DNA from: Flavobacterium sp. AED
Lineage (GTDB): Bacteria > Bacteroidota > Bacteroidia > Flavobacteriales > Flavobacteriaceae
Assembly (NCBI RefSeq): GCF_000812945.1
Contig: NZ_JSYM01000001.1
Location: forward strand, 1,426,001 to 1,490,000
DNA length: 64,000 bases
Direction: 5' to 3'
Shown: piece by piece, positions 43,230 to 50,946 of the stretch
Position numbering within the stretch: the stretch's first letter is position 1
How the letters are laid out: every line of letters starts with the position of its first letter
The notes under the pieces: generated by a model
The model's database searches: none
What the model saw: only the letters and a program-made list of their open reading frames with translations
Told to the model about the DNA's origin: nothing
Position numbers and translations under genes: made by a program

Positions 43230-45304
43230 AAATTGCCCTTTTTGGTCCAGAAAGTACAGGCAAAACTACATTAGCTAAACAACTCGCCGAATATTACAAA
43301 ACGGAATGGGTTCCTGAATTTGCACGGGACTATCTTCAAGCGAAATGGGATAAAAATCAAGACATTTGCAATGTTGATGACATGCTGCCTATTGCTTATG
43401 GTCAAACAAAACTAGAAAACGAACGGTTATTGTCAGCCAATGAATATCTTTTTTGCGATACGAATCTAATGGTGACTAAGGTATTTTCAGAAGTATATTA
43501 TGACTATTGCGATCCATTATTAGATCAAGCGGCTCTTGCCCATGAATATGATTTGTTTTTTCTTACAGATATTGACGTTCCTTGGGAAAAAGATGATCTA
43601 AGAGACAGTCCTGAAGAAAGAGAATCCGTGTTTGCAGTTTTTAAACAATCCTTGATTGATAATAAAAAACCATTTATTACCCTTTCCGGAGATAAGGATT
43701 TACGATTAAACAAAGCGATTTCTATCATTGATGATTTGACAGAAGCTAGGAAAATGGGTTTTTCTTCTGTTGATTTTGTTCAAATTTATGAAAATGAAAT
43801 TCCATTGGAAAACATCAAAAAACAATTGAGTTTTTTCAGAAATGGAATAGCAAAGAGTAATCTGGTAGGACCAGCAAGCTTATTAAACGGTATTTTAAAA
43901 GTATCTGAAAGTGATTTCCAAGAAAAGGCAACTTTTTTTGATGAAAACAAATCAAATTTTAAACTGGAGAAATTTGTTCCTGCTTCTGGAGCGGCAAGTA
44001 GAATGTTTAAATTTTTGATTGCTTTTTTGAATGATTTTGATATTGAGAATGAAAGTATTAATGCCTATATAAACAAGAGAAAAGATACTGAGTTGTCTAT
44101 TTTTATAGTAGGTTTAGAAAAATTTCCATTTTTTAAGACAATTGATAAGAAATTAAGAGAAGAATTTTCTGATTTTGAATCTCTCGACAAGGATAGTAAA
44201 AATTATTATTTCATAGCATTGCTTTTAGCAAAAGATTTCTTTGATTTTGCCAATAAACCTAAAGGAGCGCTTCCTTTTCATAAATATCAAAAACGTATTG
44301 TAACCCCTGTTGAAGAGCATCTTCATGAGTGCATTTATTATGCAAGTTCGAATAACAATTCAAATATGCATTTTACAATGTCAGAAGCACATTTGGGCCA
44401 ATTTGAAACCATAATTAATGCCATTAAAAGTGAAGCTGAAAGAAAATCAGAAACAACAATAAATGTAAGCTATTCGTATCAAAATAAGAATACGGATACC
44501 ATTGCAGTTGATTTTGAAAACAACCCATTTAGAGATGAAAATGGGAGATTGTTTTTTAGACCGGGAGGTCATGGTGCCTTGATAGGAAATTTAAATCAAC
44601 TAGATGCCGATATTGTATTTATCAAAAATATCGATAATGTAATTCAAAACAATATCGAAAAAACCGCAAGGTATAAAAAAGCATTAGCAGGAATCTTGAT
44701 GGAATTGCAAGAACAAATTTTTAAGTATTTGCACGCAATCGAGACTAAAGAAATCCAAGAAGAATCTATTGATGAAATATTGCTTTTTTTGGAGGAAAAA
44801 TTGAATATTAGAATTCCATACGATTTTTACAAACTTAGTTTTGAAAATAAAATAATTGAAATAAAGTCTCTTTTAGACAAGCCTATACGAGTTTGTGGAA
44901 TGGTAAAAAATGAAGGAGAAGCTGGAGGTGGGCCATTTTGGGTAAAAGATGATGAAGGGACTATTTCATTACAAATTGTAGAAAGCTCACAAGTTGATTT
45001 ATCAGATGAAAATCAAAAAAATATTCTTAATGCTTCCACTTATTTTAATCCTGTAGACTTAGTTTGTGGAATTAAAAATTATAAAAAAGAGAAGTTTGAT
45101 TTGACTCAATTTGTAGATCATAATAGTGGTTTTATTGTGGAGAAAACAACTTTTGGAAGAGCAGTTAAGTCATATGAATTACCTGGTTTATGGAATGGTG
45201 GAATGGCAAACTGGATCACCATATTTGTCCAAGTTCCTTTAATTACCTTTAATCCGGTAAAAAGTGTAAATGATTTATTAAAATCAGCGCACCAGCCTCA
45301 ATAA
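43178..45304 (+). CDS. Fusion of a NadR-type nucleoside kinase/ATPase domain with a DUF4301 protein
   Basis: The ATG at 43178 opens a 708-residue frame overlapping pnuC by 52 bases; the frame extends further up but only through pnuC sequence. Residues about 15-190 form a P-loop kinase (KIALFGPESTGKTTLAKQL, EFARDYLQ, FCDTNLMVTKVF) like the ribosylnicotinamide kinase half of NadR. From about residue 195 the rest is a DUF4301 protein: KFVPASGAASRMFKFL, RPGGHGALIGNLN, NEGEAGGGPFW and LPGLWNGGMANWI. I remember the two as separate neighbouring genes in relatives, so this is a real fusion or a lost stop. DUF4301 has no known function. The kinase likely phosphorylates what PnuC imports. Confidence 0.8.
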   Translation: MEENLKQLQQTGTIQIIKIALFGPESTGKTTLAKQLAEYYKTEWVPEFARDYLQAKWDKNQDICNVDDMLPIAYGQTKLENERLLSANEYLFCDTNLMVTKVFSEVYYDYCDPLLDQAALAHEYDLFFLTDIDVPWEKDDLRDSPEERESVFAVFKQSLIDNKKPFITLSGDKDLRLNKAISIIDDLTEARKMGFSSVDFVQIYENEIPLENIKKQLSFFRNGIAKSNLVGPASLLNGILKVSESDFQEKATFFDENKSNFKLEKFVPASGAASRMFKFLIAFLNDFDIENESINAYINKRKDTELSIFIVGLEKFPFFKTIDKKLREEFSDFESLDKDSKNYYFIALLLAKDFFDFANKPKGALPFHKYQKRIVTPVEEHLHECIYYASSNNNSNMHFTMSEAHLGQFETIINAIKSEAERKSETTINVSYSYQNKNTDTIAVDFENNPFRDENGRLFFRPGGHGALIGNLNQLDADIVFIKNIDNVIQNNIEKTARYKKALAGILMELQEQIFKYLHAIETKEIQEESIDEILLFLEEKLNIRIPYDFYKLSFENKIIEIKSLLDKPIRVCGMVKNEGEAGGGPFWVKDDEGTISLQIVESSQVDLSDENQKNILNASTYFNPVDLVCGIKNYKKEKFDLTQFVDHNSGFIVEKTTFGRAVKSYELPGLWNGGMANWITIFVQVPLITFNPVKSVNDLLKSAHQPQ

Positions 45305-45709
45305 ATGGAAAGAGAAAAAATCATATCTGAGTTAAATTTCAAGGCCGTTCGCAGCAGTGGTGCCGGCGGACAAAATGTAAACAAGGTTTCCTCGAAAGTG
45401 GTCTTGACTTTTGATTTGAAAAACTCACAAGCATTGACTGAAGAGGAGAAATTGCTGCTGGAAACTAAATTGTCTTCAAGGTTAACAACTGATTTAGTTT
45501 TGATTTTGAACTGTGATGAAGATCGAAGTCAACTTAAAAATAAAGAAATTGTAATCAAACGATTTTTGGAAATCATAAAAAATGGATTAATTGTTCCCAA
45601 AGAACGTAAACCCACTAAAATCCCAAAGTCAATTATTAGAAAGAGAATAAAAGATAAAAAGAGTGTGTCTGAAGTTAAGAAAAATAGAAAAAAACCAAAT
45701 TTAGATTAG
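45305..45709 (+). CDS. arfB: Alternative ribosome-rescue factor ArfB (peptidyl-tRNA hydrolase)
   Basis: A 134-residue protein that frees stalled ribosomes. It has the release-factor GGQ motif in RSSGAGGQNVNKV near residues 17-29 and a Lys/Arg-rich C-terminal tail (KKNRKKPN) that threads into the mRNA channel. It lacks the codon-recognition domains of RF1/RF2, and its length matches YaeJ/ArfB. The ATG directly abuts the stop codon of the upstream fusion gene, so it is the last gene of the pnuC unit. Confidence 0.93.
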   Translation: MEREKIISELNFKAVRSSGAGGQNVNKVSSKVVLTFDLKNSQALTEEEKLLLETKLSSRLTTDLVLILNCDEDRSQLKNKEIVIKRFLEIIKNGLIVPKERKPTKIPKSIIRKRIKDKKSVSEVKKNRKKPNLD

Positions 45710-45759
45710 GTCATTTTTACTTTTACTGTCTTAAATTTTAAACTTTAGACAAAAAAAAC

Positions 45760-45767
45760 TATTTTTG
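45760..45767 (+). promoter_or_regulatory. -7 promoter element of the TPP-riboswitch receptor transcript
   Basis: TATTTTTG fits TAnnTTTG and lies directly before the riboswitch. The thi operon on the other strand has the identical box at 62264-62271. Confidence 0.6.
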
Positions 45768-45774
45768 CATCGTC

Positions 45775-45850
45775 TCAAAGGGGTGCTCTAAATAACGAGC
45801 TGAGATTATACCCAAAGAACCTGGACAAGTAATGTTGTCAAGGGAAAAAA
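45775..45850 (+). promoter_or_regulatory. TPP (thi-box) riboswitch upstream of the TonB receptor
   Basis: The conserved thi-box words occur in order: GGGGTGCTC, GCTGAGATTATACCC, GAACCTGGACAAGTAATG and AAGGGAA. They are followed at once by a hairpin, ATGACAAATAAATAG (45850-45864) with CTATCTATTTGTCAT (45873-45887), one mismatch. It has no T-run, so it may act on translation or through an alternative fold. TPP binding should lower expression of the receptor. Confidence 0.93.
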
Positions 45851-45951
45851 TGACAAATAAATAGCGTTTACACTATCTATTTGTCATAGGAAACAATCAT
45901 TTTAATTTAACAAAAGAATAATTCCCCCTTTTATTCGTAATTTTTTTACGG

Positions 45952-48096
45952 ATGAACACTTTATTTTATTTTATTGGCCACAAAGGCGCAAAGGCACAAA
46001 ATCCAAGATTTTTGATGTCTGTTATCTTTTCTCTTTTCTCTATTTATTCCTTTTCTCAGGTCAAAGACACCACCAAGGTAAACCAACTCGATGAAGTCTT
46101 GGTTTCTGCAGTTCGTGTTACTTCAAAAACTCCGGTTAGTTTTAGTAATTTGGATAAAAAAGAACTCAAGTTCCGAAATTTAGGACAAGATATTCCTATT
46201 TTGATGAATTATTTACCGTCTGTTGTTACTACTTCTGATGCTGGAAATGGAGTGGGATACACTGGAATCCGAGTTCGTGGTAGCGACGCGACAAGAGTAA
46301 ATGTCACTATCAATGGAATCCCTTATAATGATTCCGAAAGTCATGGAACCTATTGGGTAAATATGCCTGATTTTGCCTCTTCAGTTGAGAGTTTACAACT
46401 GCAACGCGGGGTAGGAACTTCAACAAATGGAGCTGGTGCTTTTGGTGCGAGCTTAAACATGTTGACGGATTCTTATTCTGATAAAGCAACGGGAGAAATT
46501 TCTAATTCTTTTGGAAGTTTTAATACTCAGAAACATACCGTGAAATTCAGTACGGGATTAATGAATGGTCATTTTGAAATTGCGGGGCGTTTGTCAGCAT
46601 TAAAATCGGATGGTTATGTTGATAGAGGTGCATCGGATTTAAAATCGTATTTTTTACAGGGAACATATGTTGGTAAAACGACTTTAATTAAAGCGTTGGC
46701 TTTTGGAGGAAAAGAAAAAACATATCAATCATGGTACGGAATTGATGGTGAAACATTGGCAAACAATAGAACATTTAACTTTGCTGGAATGTTTACGGAT
46801 GAATCAGGAAATGCTCGTTTTTATGATAATGAAACTGATAATTACCAACAAGATCATTATCAATTGCATTGGAATGAAAAAGTATCAACAAATTGGAGTA
46901 CCAATTTAGCGTTTCATTATACCAAAGGAAAAGGATATTATGAAGAGTATGTTGAAAATCAAAATTTTACGGATTATGGATTGCTTCCTGTAGGAGGTGC
47001 GGTAACTTCAACTGATTTAATTCGTCAAAAATGGTTGGATAATGATTTTTATGGGACTACATTTTCTGCAAATTACAAGGATGAAAAATTAGATATCATC
47101 TTTGGAGGTGGTTATAATAAATATGAAGGGAGTCATTTTGGAAAAGTAATATGGGCAAGATATGCTTCGCAAAGTGAATTGGGAGATCATTATTATGATA
47201 ATTTCGCTACCAAAACTGACGGAAATGTTTTTGCAAAAGCGAATTATCAAATAACAGAGAAACTAAGTTTATTCGGAGATTTGCAACTTAGAAATGTACA
47301 TTATAAAGCGGATAGTCCAGAAACAGGTTCAGTAAATGATAACTTTAATTTCTTCAATCCAAAGGCGGGATTGAATTTTGATATCAATGCTAATAATAAG
47401 CTATACTTCTCTTATGCAAGAGCCAATCGTGAGCCGAACAGAACGGATTATGAAGGCGGAAATGCTAAACCAGAAAAGCTGAATGACTTTGAATTAGGTT
47501 GGAGATATATTGCTGATAAAGTGAAATTTAATTCGAATGTGTATTATATGGCCTACAAAGACCAGTTGATATTAACTGGAAAATTAGATGACGTAGGAAG
47601 TCCAATTCGTTCTAATAGCGAAAAAAGTTACCGTTTAGGACTGGAAGTTGATGCTACAATTGCGGTGTCAGAACAATTTATCATTCGTCCTAATTTTACC
47701 TTGAGTGCTAATAAAAACATTGATTTAGCTGTTGAAGGGGAAAATTATGGGACCACTGATATTTCTTATTCACCATCGGTTATTGTTGGAAATATTTTGG
47801 TTTACAAACCTACAGAAAACTTTCAGATTTCATGGTTGCAAAAATTTGTGGGGAAACAATACATGAATAATATCGAATTACCGGCTGCAAAATTGGCAGA
47901 TTATTTTGTGAACGATTTGAATATTGCTTACGAAATTAAACCAAAATCAGTTTTTAAATCAATTATTGTGACTGGTTTAGTGAACAATGTTTTAGATAAA
48001 AAATATGTTTCCAATGGGTATATGTGGGATGTTTATCCTTACTATTACCCACAAGCGGGAATTAACTTCTTGGCAGGATTAACGCTGAAGTTTTAG
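45952..48096 (+). CDS. TonB-dependent receptor, probable thiamine uptake
   Basis: A 714-residue outer-membrane receptor. A plug domain (about residues 47-165) has NQLDEVLVSAVRV and GIRVRGSDATRVNVTINGIP; the 22-strand barrel ends in LTLKF with a terminal Phe. The TPP riboswitch ahead of it makes thiamine or a precursor the likely substrate, as for riboswitch-linked receptors in other Bacteroidota. The N-terminus is odd: residues 9-16 come from a CACAAAGGCGCAAAG repeat. A start at 46015 (MSVIFSLFSIYSFSQ) gives a shorter signal peptide without a basic end, so the true start is uncertain. Confidence 0.9.
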   Translation: MNTLFYFIGHKGAKAQNPRFLMSVIFSLFSIYSFSQVKDTTKVNQLDEVLVSAVRVTSKTPVSFSNLDKKELKFRNLGQDIPILMNYLPSVVTTSDAGNGVGYTGIRVRGSDATRVNVTINGIPYNDSESHGTYWVNMPDFASSVESLQLQRGVGTSTNGAGAFGASLNMLTDSYSDKATGEISNSFGSFNTQKHTVKFSTGLMNGHFEIAGRLSALKSDGYVDRGASDLKSYFLQGTYVGKTTLIKALAFGGKEKTYQSWYGIDGETLANNRTFNFAGMFTDESGNARFYDNETDNYQQDHYQLHWNEKVSTNWSTNLAFHYTKGKGYYEEYVENQNFTDYGLLPVGGAVTSTDLIRQKWLDNDFYGTTFSANYKDEKLDIIFGGGYNKYEGSHFGKVIWARYASQSELGDHYYDNFATKTDGNVFAKANYQITEKLSLFGDLQLRNVHYKADSPETGSVNDNFNFFNPKAGLNFDINANNKLYFSYARANREPNRTDYEGGNAKPEKLNDFELGWRYIADKVKFNSNVYYMAYKDQLILTGKLDDVGSPIRSNSEKSYRLGLEVDATIAVSEQFIIRPNFTLSANKNIDLAVEGENYGTTDISYSPSVIVGNILVYKPTENFQISWLQKFVGKQYMNNIELPAAKLADYFVNDLNIAYEIKPKSVFKSIIVTGLVNNVLDKKYVSNGYMWDVYPYYYPQAGINFLAGLTLKF
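45976..46000. repeat. CACAAAGGC-type repeat at the receptor N-terminus
   Basis: GGCCACAAAGGCGCAAAGG is a tandem-like word from the same family as the hairpin at 57004-57081. It lies inside the reading frame just after the first codons of the TonB receptor. Confidence 0.55.
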
Positions 48097-48117
48097 ATTG
48101 TTATTGGTTCTTAAAAC

Positions 48118-48152
48118 AAAAAATCCTGATAGTTTAGCTGTCAGGATTTTTT
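48118..48152. terminator. Bidirectional terminator after the TonB receptor
   Basis: AAAAAATCCTGA pairs with TCAGGATTTTTT. It serves the receptor (+) and the facing lipoprotein gene (-). Confidence 0.92.
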
Positions 48153-48155
48153 GTT

Positions 48156-48575
48156 TTAATTATAAACTCGAAGGACATTTCCATTAACTTCTACACGATA
48201 TTGTTTTAAAGGATATTGTGCACCTCCTTGTGCTTGACCCGTAAACAAACTGTATTCTTTACTGTCACAAGAGCATAAAACATTGATTCCCTTTAGGGTC
48301 ATAGTAGAGCAAGTGCTCAGTGCTTGATTAGGACAAGCAGCATCAAATGCATTATAGCCACTTCCGGTATTGAATACAAATATTCCTTTGGCACCAACAC
48401 CTGAATAATAAACTGCGTTACTTGGGTATTGTAGAATCGAGTAAGCGGGCAAATTCATATTGAGATCTAAAGTAAAAGCGTAATTAGGAATATATGGGTT
48501 TTTATTGTTAAAACCATTGTCACTGCAACCAAAGAAAAAAGGCATAATCAGGGATACCAAAAGCAGTTTTTTCAT
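48156..48575 (-). CDS. Rieske-like lipoprotein with altered ligands
   Basis: A 139-residue lipoprotein: signal peptide with lipobox FFGC (Cys17). The C-terminal part has a Rieske-like pattern: FDAACPNQALSTC near residues 78-90 and VLCSCDSKEYSLFTGQA near 99-115, then PLKQYRVEVNGNVL. In true Rieske proteins the motif is C-x-H...C-x-x-H. Here the histidine positions are Asn and Asp, so it probably does not hold a normal 2Fe-2S cluster. Cysteines remain and may pair. Function unknown. Confidence 0.72.
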   Translation of the reverse strand: MKKLLLVSLIMPFFFGCSDNGFNNKNPYIPNYAFTLDLNMNLPAYSILQYPSNAVYYSGVGAKGIFVFNTGSGYNAFDAACPNQALSTCSTMTLKGINVLCSCDSKEYSLFTGQAQGGAQYPLKQYRVEVNGNVLRVYN

Positions 48576-48675
48576 TATTCAAAATATATTAAAAGAATTA
48601 GCGAAACAAATTTAATTTATTTAACTTTGAATTATATATGATTAACATATATTTATAGGCTAAAAAAAATAATAG

Positions 48676-48683
48676 TATCTTTG
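48676..48683 (+). promoter_or_regulatory. -7 promoter element of greA
   Basis: TATCTTTG, an exact TAnnTTTG match, 55 bases before the greA ATG. The predicted start is near 48687. Confidence 0.6.
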
Positions 48684-48690
48684 TGGAAAG

Positions 48691-48715
48691 AAATCCCGTC
48701 CTGATGGGATTTTTT
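48691..48715 (+). terminator. Terminator-like hairpin in the greA leader
   Basis: AAATCCC (48691-48697) pairs with GGGATTT (48706-48712), followed by T (to 48715). It starts a few bases after the predicted transcription start and lies before greA, with no other + strand gene upstream to end. It therefore looks like a leader attenuator or protective 5' stem. Confidence 0.7.
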
Positions 48716-48738
48716 CTATTTATATAAATGACGAAATT

Positions 48739-49215
48739 ATGAGCACAGTATCTTATTACACCGCGGAAGGATTAAAGAAGTTAAGAGAAGAATTAGATTA
48801 TTTGAAAAGTGTAATGCGTCCAAAAGCATCTGCAGATATAGCTGAGGCAAGAGATAAAGGTGATTTGTCTGAAAATGCAGAATATGATGCAGCCAAAGAA
48901 GCACAAGGAATGCTTGAAATGCGAATTGCTAAACTGGAAGAAGTACATTCTAATGCCCGATTAATCGATGAAACTCACCTAGATCTTTCTAAAGTATTGG
49001 TTTTGTCGAATGTGAAAATCAAAAACCAAACCAATGGAATGGAAATGAAATACACGTTGGTTGCCGAAAGTGAAGCAGATTTAAAAACAGGAAAAATCTC
49101 TGTAACCTCCCCAATTGGTAAAGGTTTACTTGGGAAATCGGTTGGAGAATTTGCTGAGATTACGGTTCCTAATGGTGTTTTGAAATTCGAGATTTTAGAA
49201 ATTTCCCGCGACTAA
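48739..49215 (+). CDS. greA: Transcription elongation factor GreA
   Basis: Rescues backtracked RNA polymerase by stimulating transcript cleavage. The 158-residue protein has the N-terminal coiled coil (YYTAEGLKKLREELDYLKSV, then ARDKGDLSENAEYDAAKEAQ with the acidic tip residues) and the C-terminal FKBP-like domain (about 80-158, ISVTSPIGKGLLGKSVGE). A terminator-like hairpin lies in its leader. The HIT gene follows after 75 bases. Confidence 0.96.
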   Translation: MSTVSYYTAEGLKKLREELDYLKSVMRPKASADIAEARDKGDLSENAEYDAAKEAQGMLEMRIAKLEEVHSNARLIDETHLDLSKVLVLSNVKIKNQTNGMEMKYTLVAESEADLKTGKISVTSPIGKGLLGKSVGEFAEITVPNGVLKFEILEISRD

Positions 49216-49290
49216 ATAGGTAAAGGTTTAGTCGGTTAATTATTTGACCGATTGACCGATTCAACAATTAACCAATTAATCAATTCCATA

Positions 49291-49680
49291 ATGTCAAGTA
49301 TTTTTACTAAAATCATAAACGGAGAAATCCCTTGTTATAAAATCGCAGAGGATGAACATTTTTTGGCGTTTTTGGATGTAAATCCAAACGCAAAAGGACA
49401 TACGCTTTGTGTTCCAAAACAGGAAATCGATAAGATTTTTGATATTGAAGATGATTTATATATTGGACTCATGCAGTTCTCAAAAAAAATAGCCGTTGCA
49501 TTAGAGAAAACAGTTCCATGTAAAAGAATTGGAATGGCCGTTATAGGTCTTGAAGTTCCCCATGCACACGTTCATCTTATTCCTTTAAATGAAATGGATG
49601 AAATGCGTTTTCAAAATAAAGTGTCTCTTTCAAAAGAAGAATTTGAAGCTTTGGCAAAAAGCATTCAAACTAATTTATAA
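49291..49680 (+). CDS. HIT family nucleotide-binding protein
   Basis: A 129-residue histidine-triad protein that hydrolyses nucleoside phosphoramidates or related substrates. It starts MSSIFTKIINGEIPCYKIAE from the ATG at 49291; an upstream ATG at 49252 adds an unlikely polar extension. The triad is HAHVHLIPL near residues 101-109. Members next to greA are common in Bacteroidota. Likely cotranscribed with greA. Confidence 0.93.
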   Translation: MSSIFTKIINGEIPCYKIAEDEHFLAFLDVNPNAKGHTLCVPKQEIDKIFDIEDDLYIGLMQFSKKIAVALEKTVPCKRIGMAVIGLEVPHAHVHLIPLNEMDEMRFQNKVSLSKEEFEALAKSIQTNL

Positions 49681-49720
49681 TATTTGCCAATAAAATAAAT
49701 TGGTACGGTTTTCGTTTAGG

Positions 49721-49750
49721 AAGGGAATAGGTGAAAATCTATTCCCTTTT
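49721..49750 (+). terminator. Terminator after the HIT gene
   Basis: AAGGGAATAG pairs with CTATTCCCTT around an 8-base loop, followed by TT and AT-rich sequence. Confidence 0.8.
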
Positions 49751-49773
49751 AATTTATGAGTCTACTCGGTAAC

Positions 49774-50946
49774 ATGAAAAACATTTATATACTACTTTCT
49801 TTATTTTTATCCCTTTTAAGTTTTGGTCAAGTCAATGTTGGATATGCTTTGATTGACAAGAAAATGTCTGCTATTTCTACAAGTTCAACTAATTCTACTG
49901 AGGCGATTGCCAATTATATCAAGGCTAATTTCAAAACAGATGCGGATAAGATTAGGGCTGTTTTTTATTGGACGACATCAAATATCAGCTACGATGTTGC
50001 TAATATGTATGCTGTGAATTTTAATGAAACTCCCCAAGACAGAATCATAAAAGCATTAAAAACAAAGAAAGGTGTTTGCATTCATTATGCTGAGGTCTTT
50101 AATGATATTTCGAATAAAATAGGAATACAATCATACATAATAGAAGGGTACACAAAGCAATATGGAAAAGTGGCAAACTTAGCTCATGCTTGGTGTGCTG
50201 CAAAAATTGATAATAAGTGGTATTTGTTTGACCCTACTTGGGGTTCAGGTTATGTCAACAATGGGAAATTTATCAAAAAATTGAATGAATATTATTTTAA
50301 AGCGGAGCCTAGTAAATTAATCTCTTCTCATATTCCATTTGATTATTTGTGGCAGTTTTTAAATTACCCGATTACAAATAATGAGTTTTATGCGGGTACA
50401 ACTCAAATTATTAAATCGAAGAAATTTTTTGATTTTGAAACCGAAATTGCCAAGTATAATAAATTGCCTGAAACGGATAAATTATTTGAGTCTGCGGCAA
50501 GGATAGAAAAAAATGGGGTGCTGAATGCCCTGATTTTAGAGCGTCTGGAAGGGAAAAAGAAAGAGGTAGCCTATTTACGACATAATGCAAATATTGAAAA
50601 ATTGAATTCAATAGTCGCTGATTTTAATGAGGCAGTCATCTTATTGAATGACTTTGTCCATTACAGAAATAATAAGTTCAAGCCTGCTTTTTCAGACGAT
50701 GAAATTAGCCGGATGATTCAAACTCCAAAAGAGAAATTAGTTAAATGCCAAGACGCTATTTATAATATTGGAGCCGTTGGGAATGAGAATGCATCTAATT
50801 TGGCTTCGATTAAAAAATCCATTAATGAGGTATTGGCACAAACCGAAGAACATGTGTTGTTCGTTCAGGAATATTTGAGTAAGTCAAAAATTGCCAGAAA
50901 ATTGATGTTTACGAAGGTTTCTTGGTATGGAGTTCCGTTAAACTAA
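49774..50946 (+). CDS. Exported transglutaminase-like cysteine protein
   Basis: A 390-residue protein with signal peptide MKNIYILLSLFLSLLSFG from the ATG at 49774 (an ATG six codons upstream is also in frame). The transglutaminase-core triad is readable: Cys in KKGVCIHYAEVF (about residue 98), His in LAHAWCAAKIDNKWYLFDP (about 137) and Asp in FDPTWGSG (about 152). The C-terminal half is helical and charged. Family members act as proteases or remain uncharacterised. It overlaps the facing histidine kinase end by 9 bases. Confidence 0.86.
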   Translation: MKNIYILLSLFLSLLSFGQVNVGYALIDKKMSAISTSSTNSTEAIANYIKANFKTDADKIRAVFYWTTSNISYDVANMYAVNFNETPQDRIIKALKTKKGVCIHYAEVFNDISNKIGIQSYIIEGYTKQYGKVANLAHAWCAAKIDNKWYLFDPTWGSGYVNNGKFIKKLNEYYFKAEPSKLISSHIPFDYLWQFLNYPITNNEFYAGTTQIIKSKKFFDFETEIAKYNKLPETDKLFESAARIEKNGVLNALILERLEGKKKEVAYLRHNANIEKLNSIVADFNEAVILLNDFVHYRNNKFKPAFSDDEISRMIQTPKEKLVKCQDAIYNIGAVGNENASNLASIKKSINEVLAQTEEHVLFVQEYLSKSKIARKLMFTKVSWYGVPLN

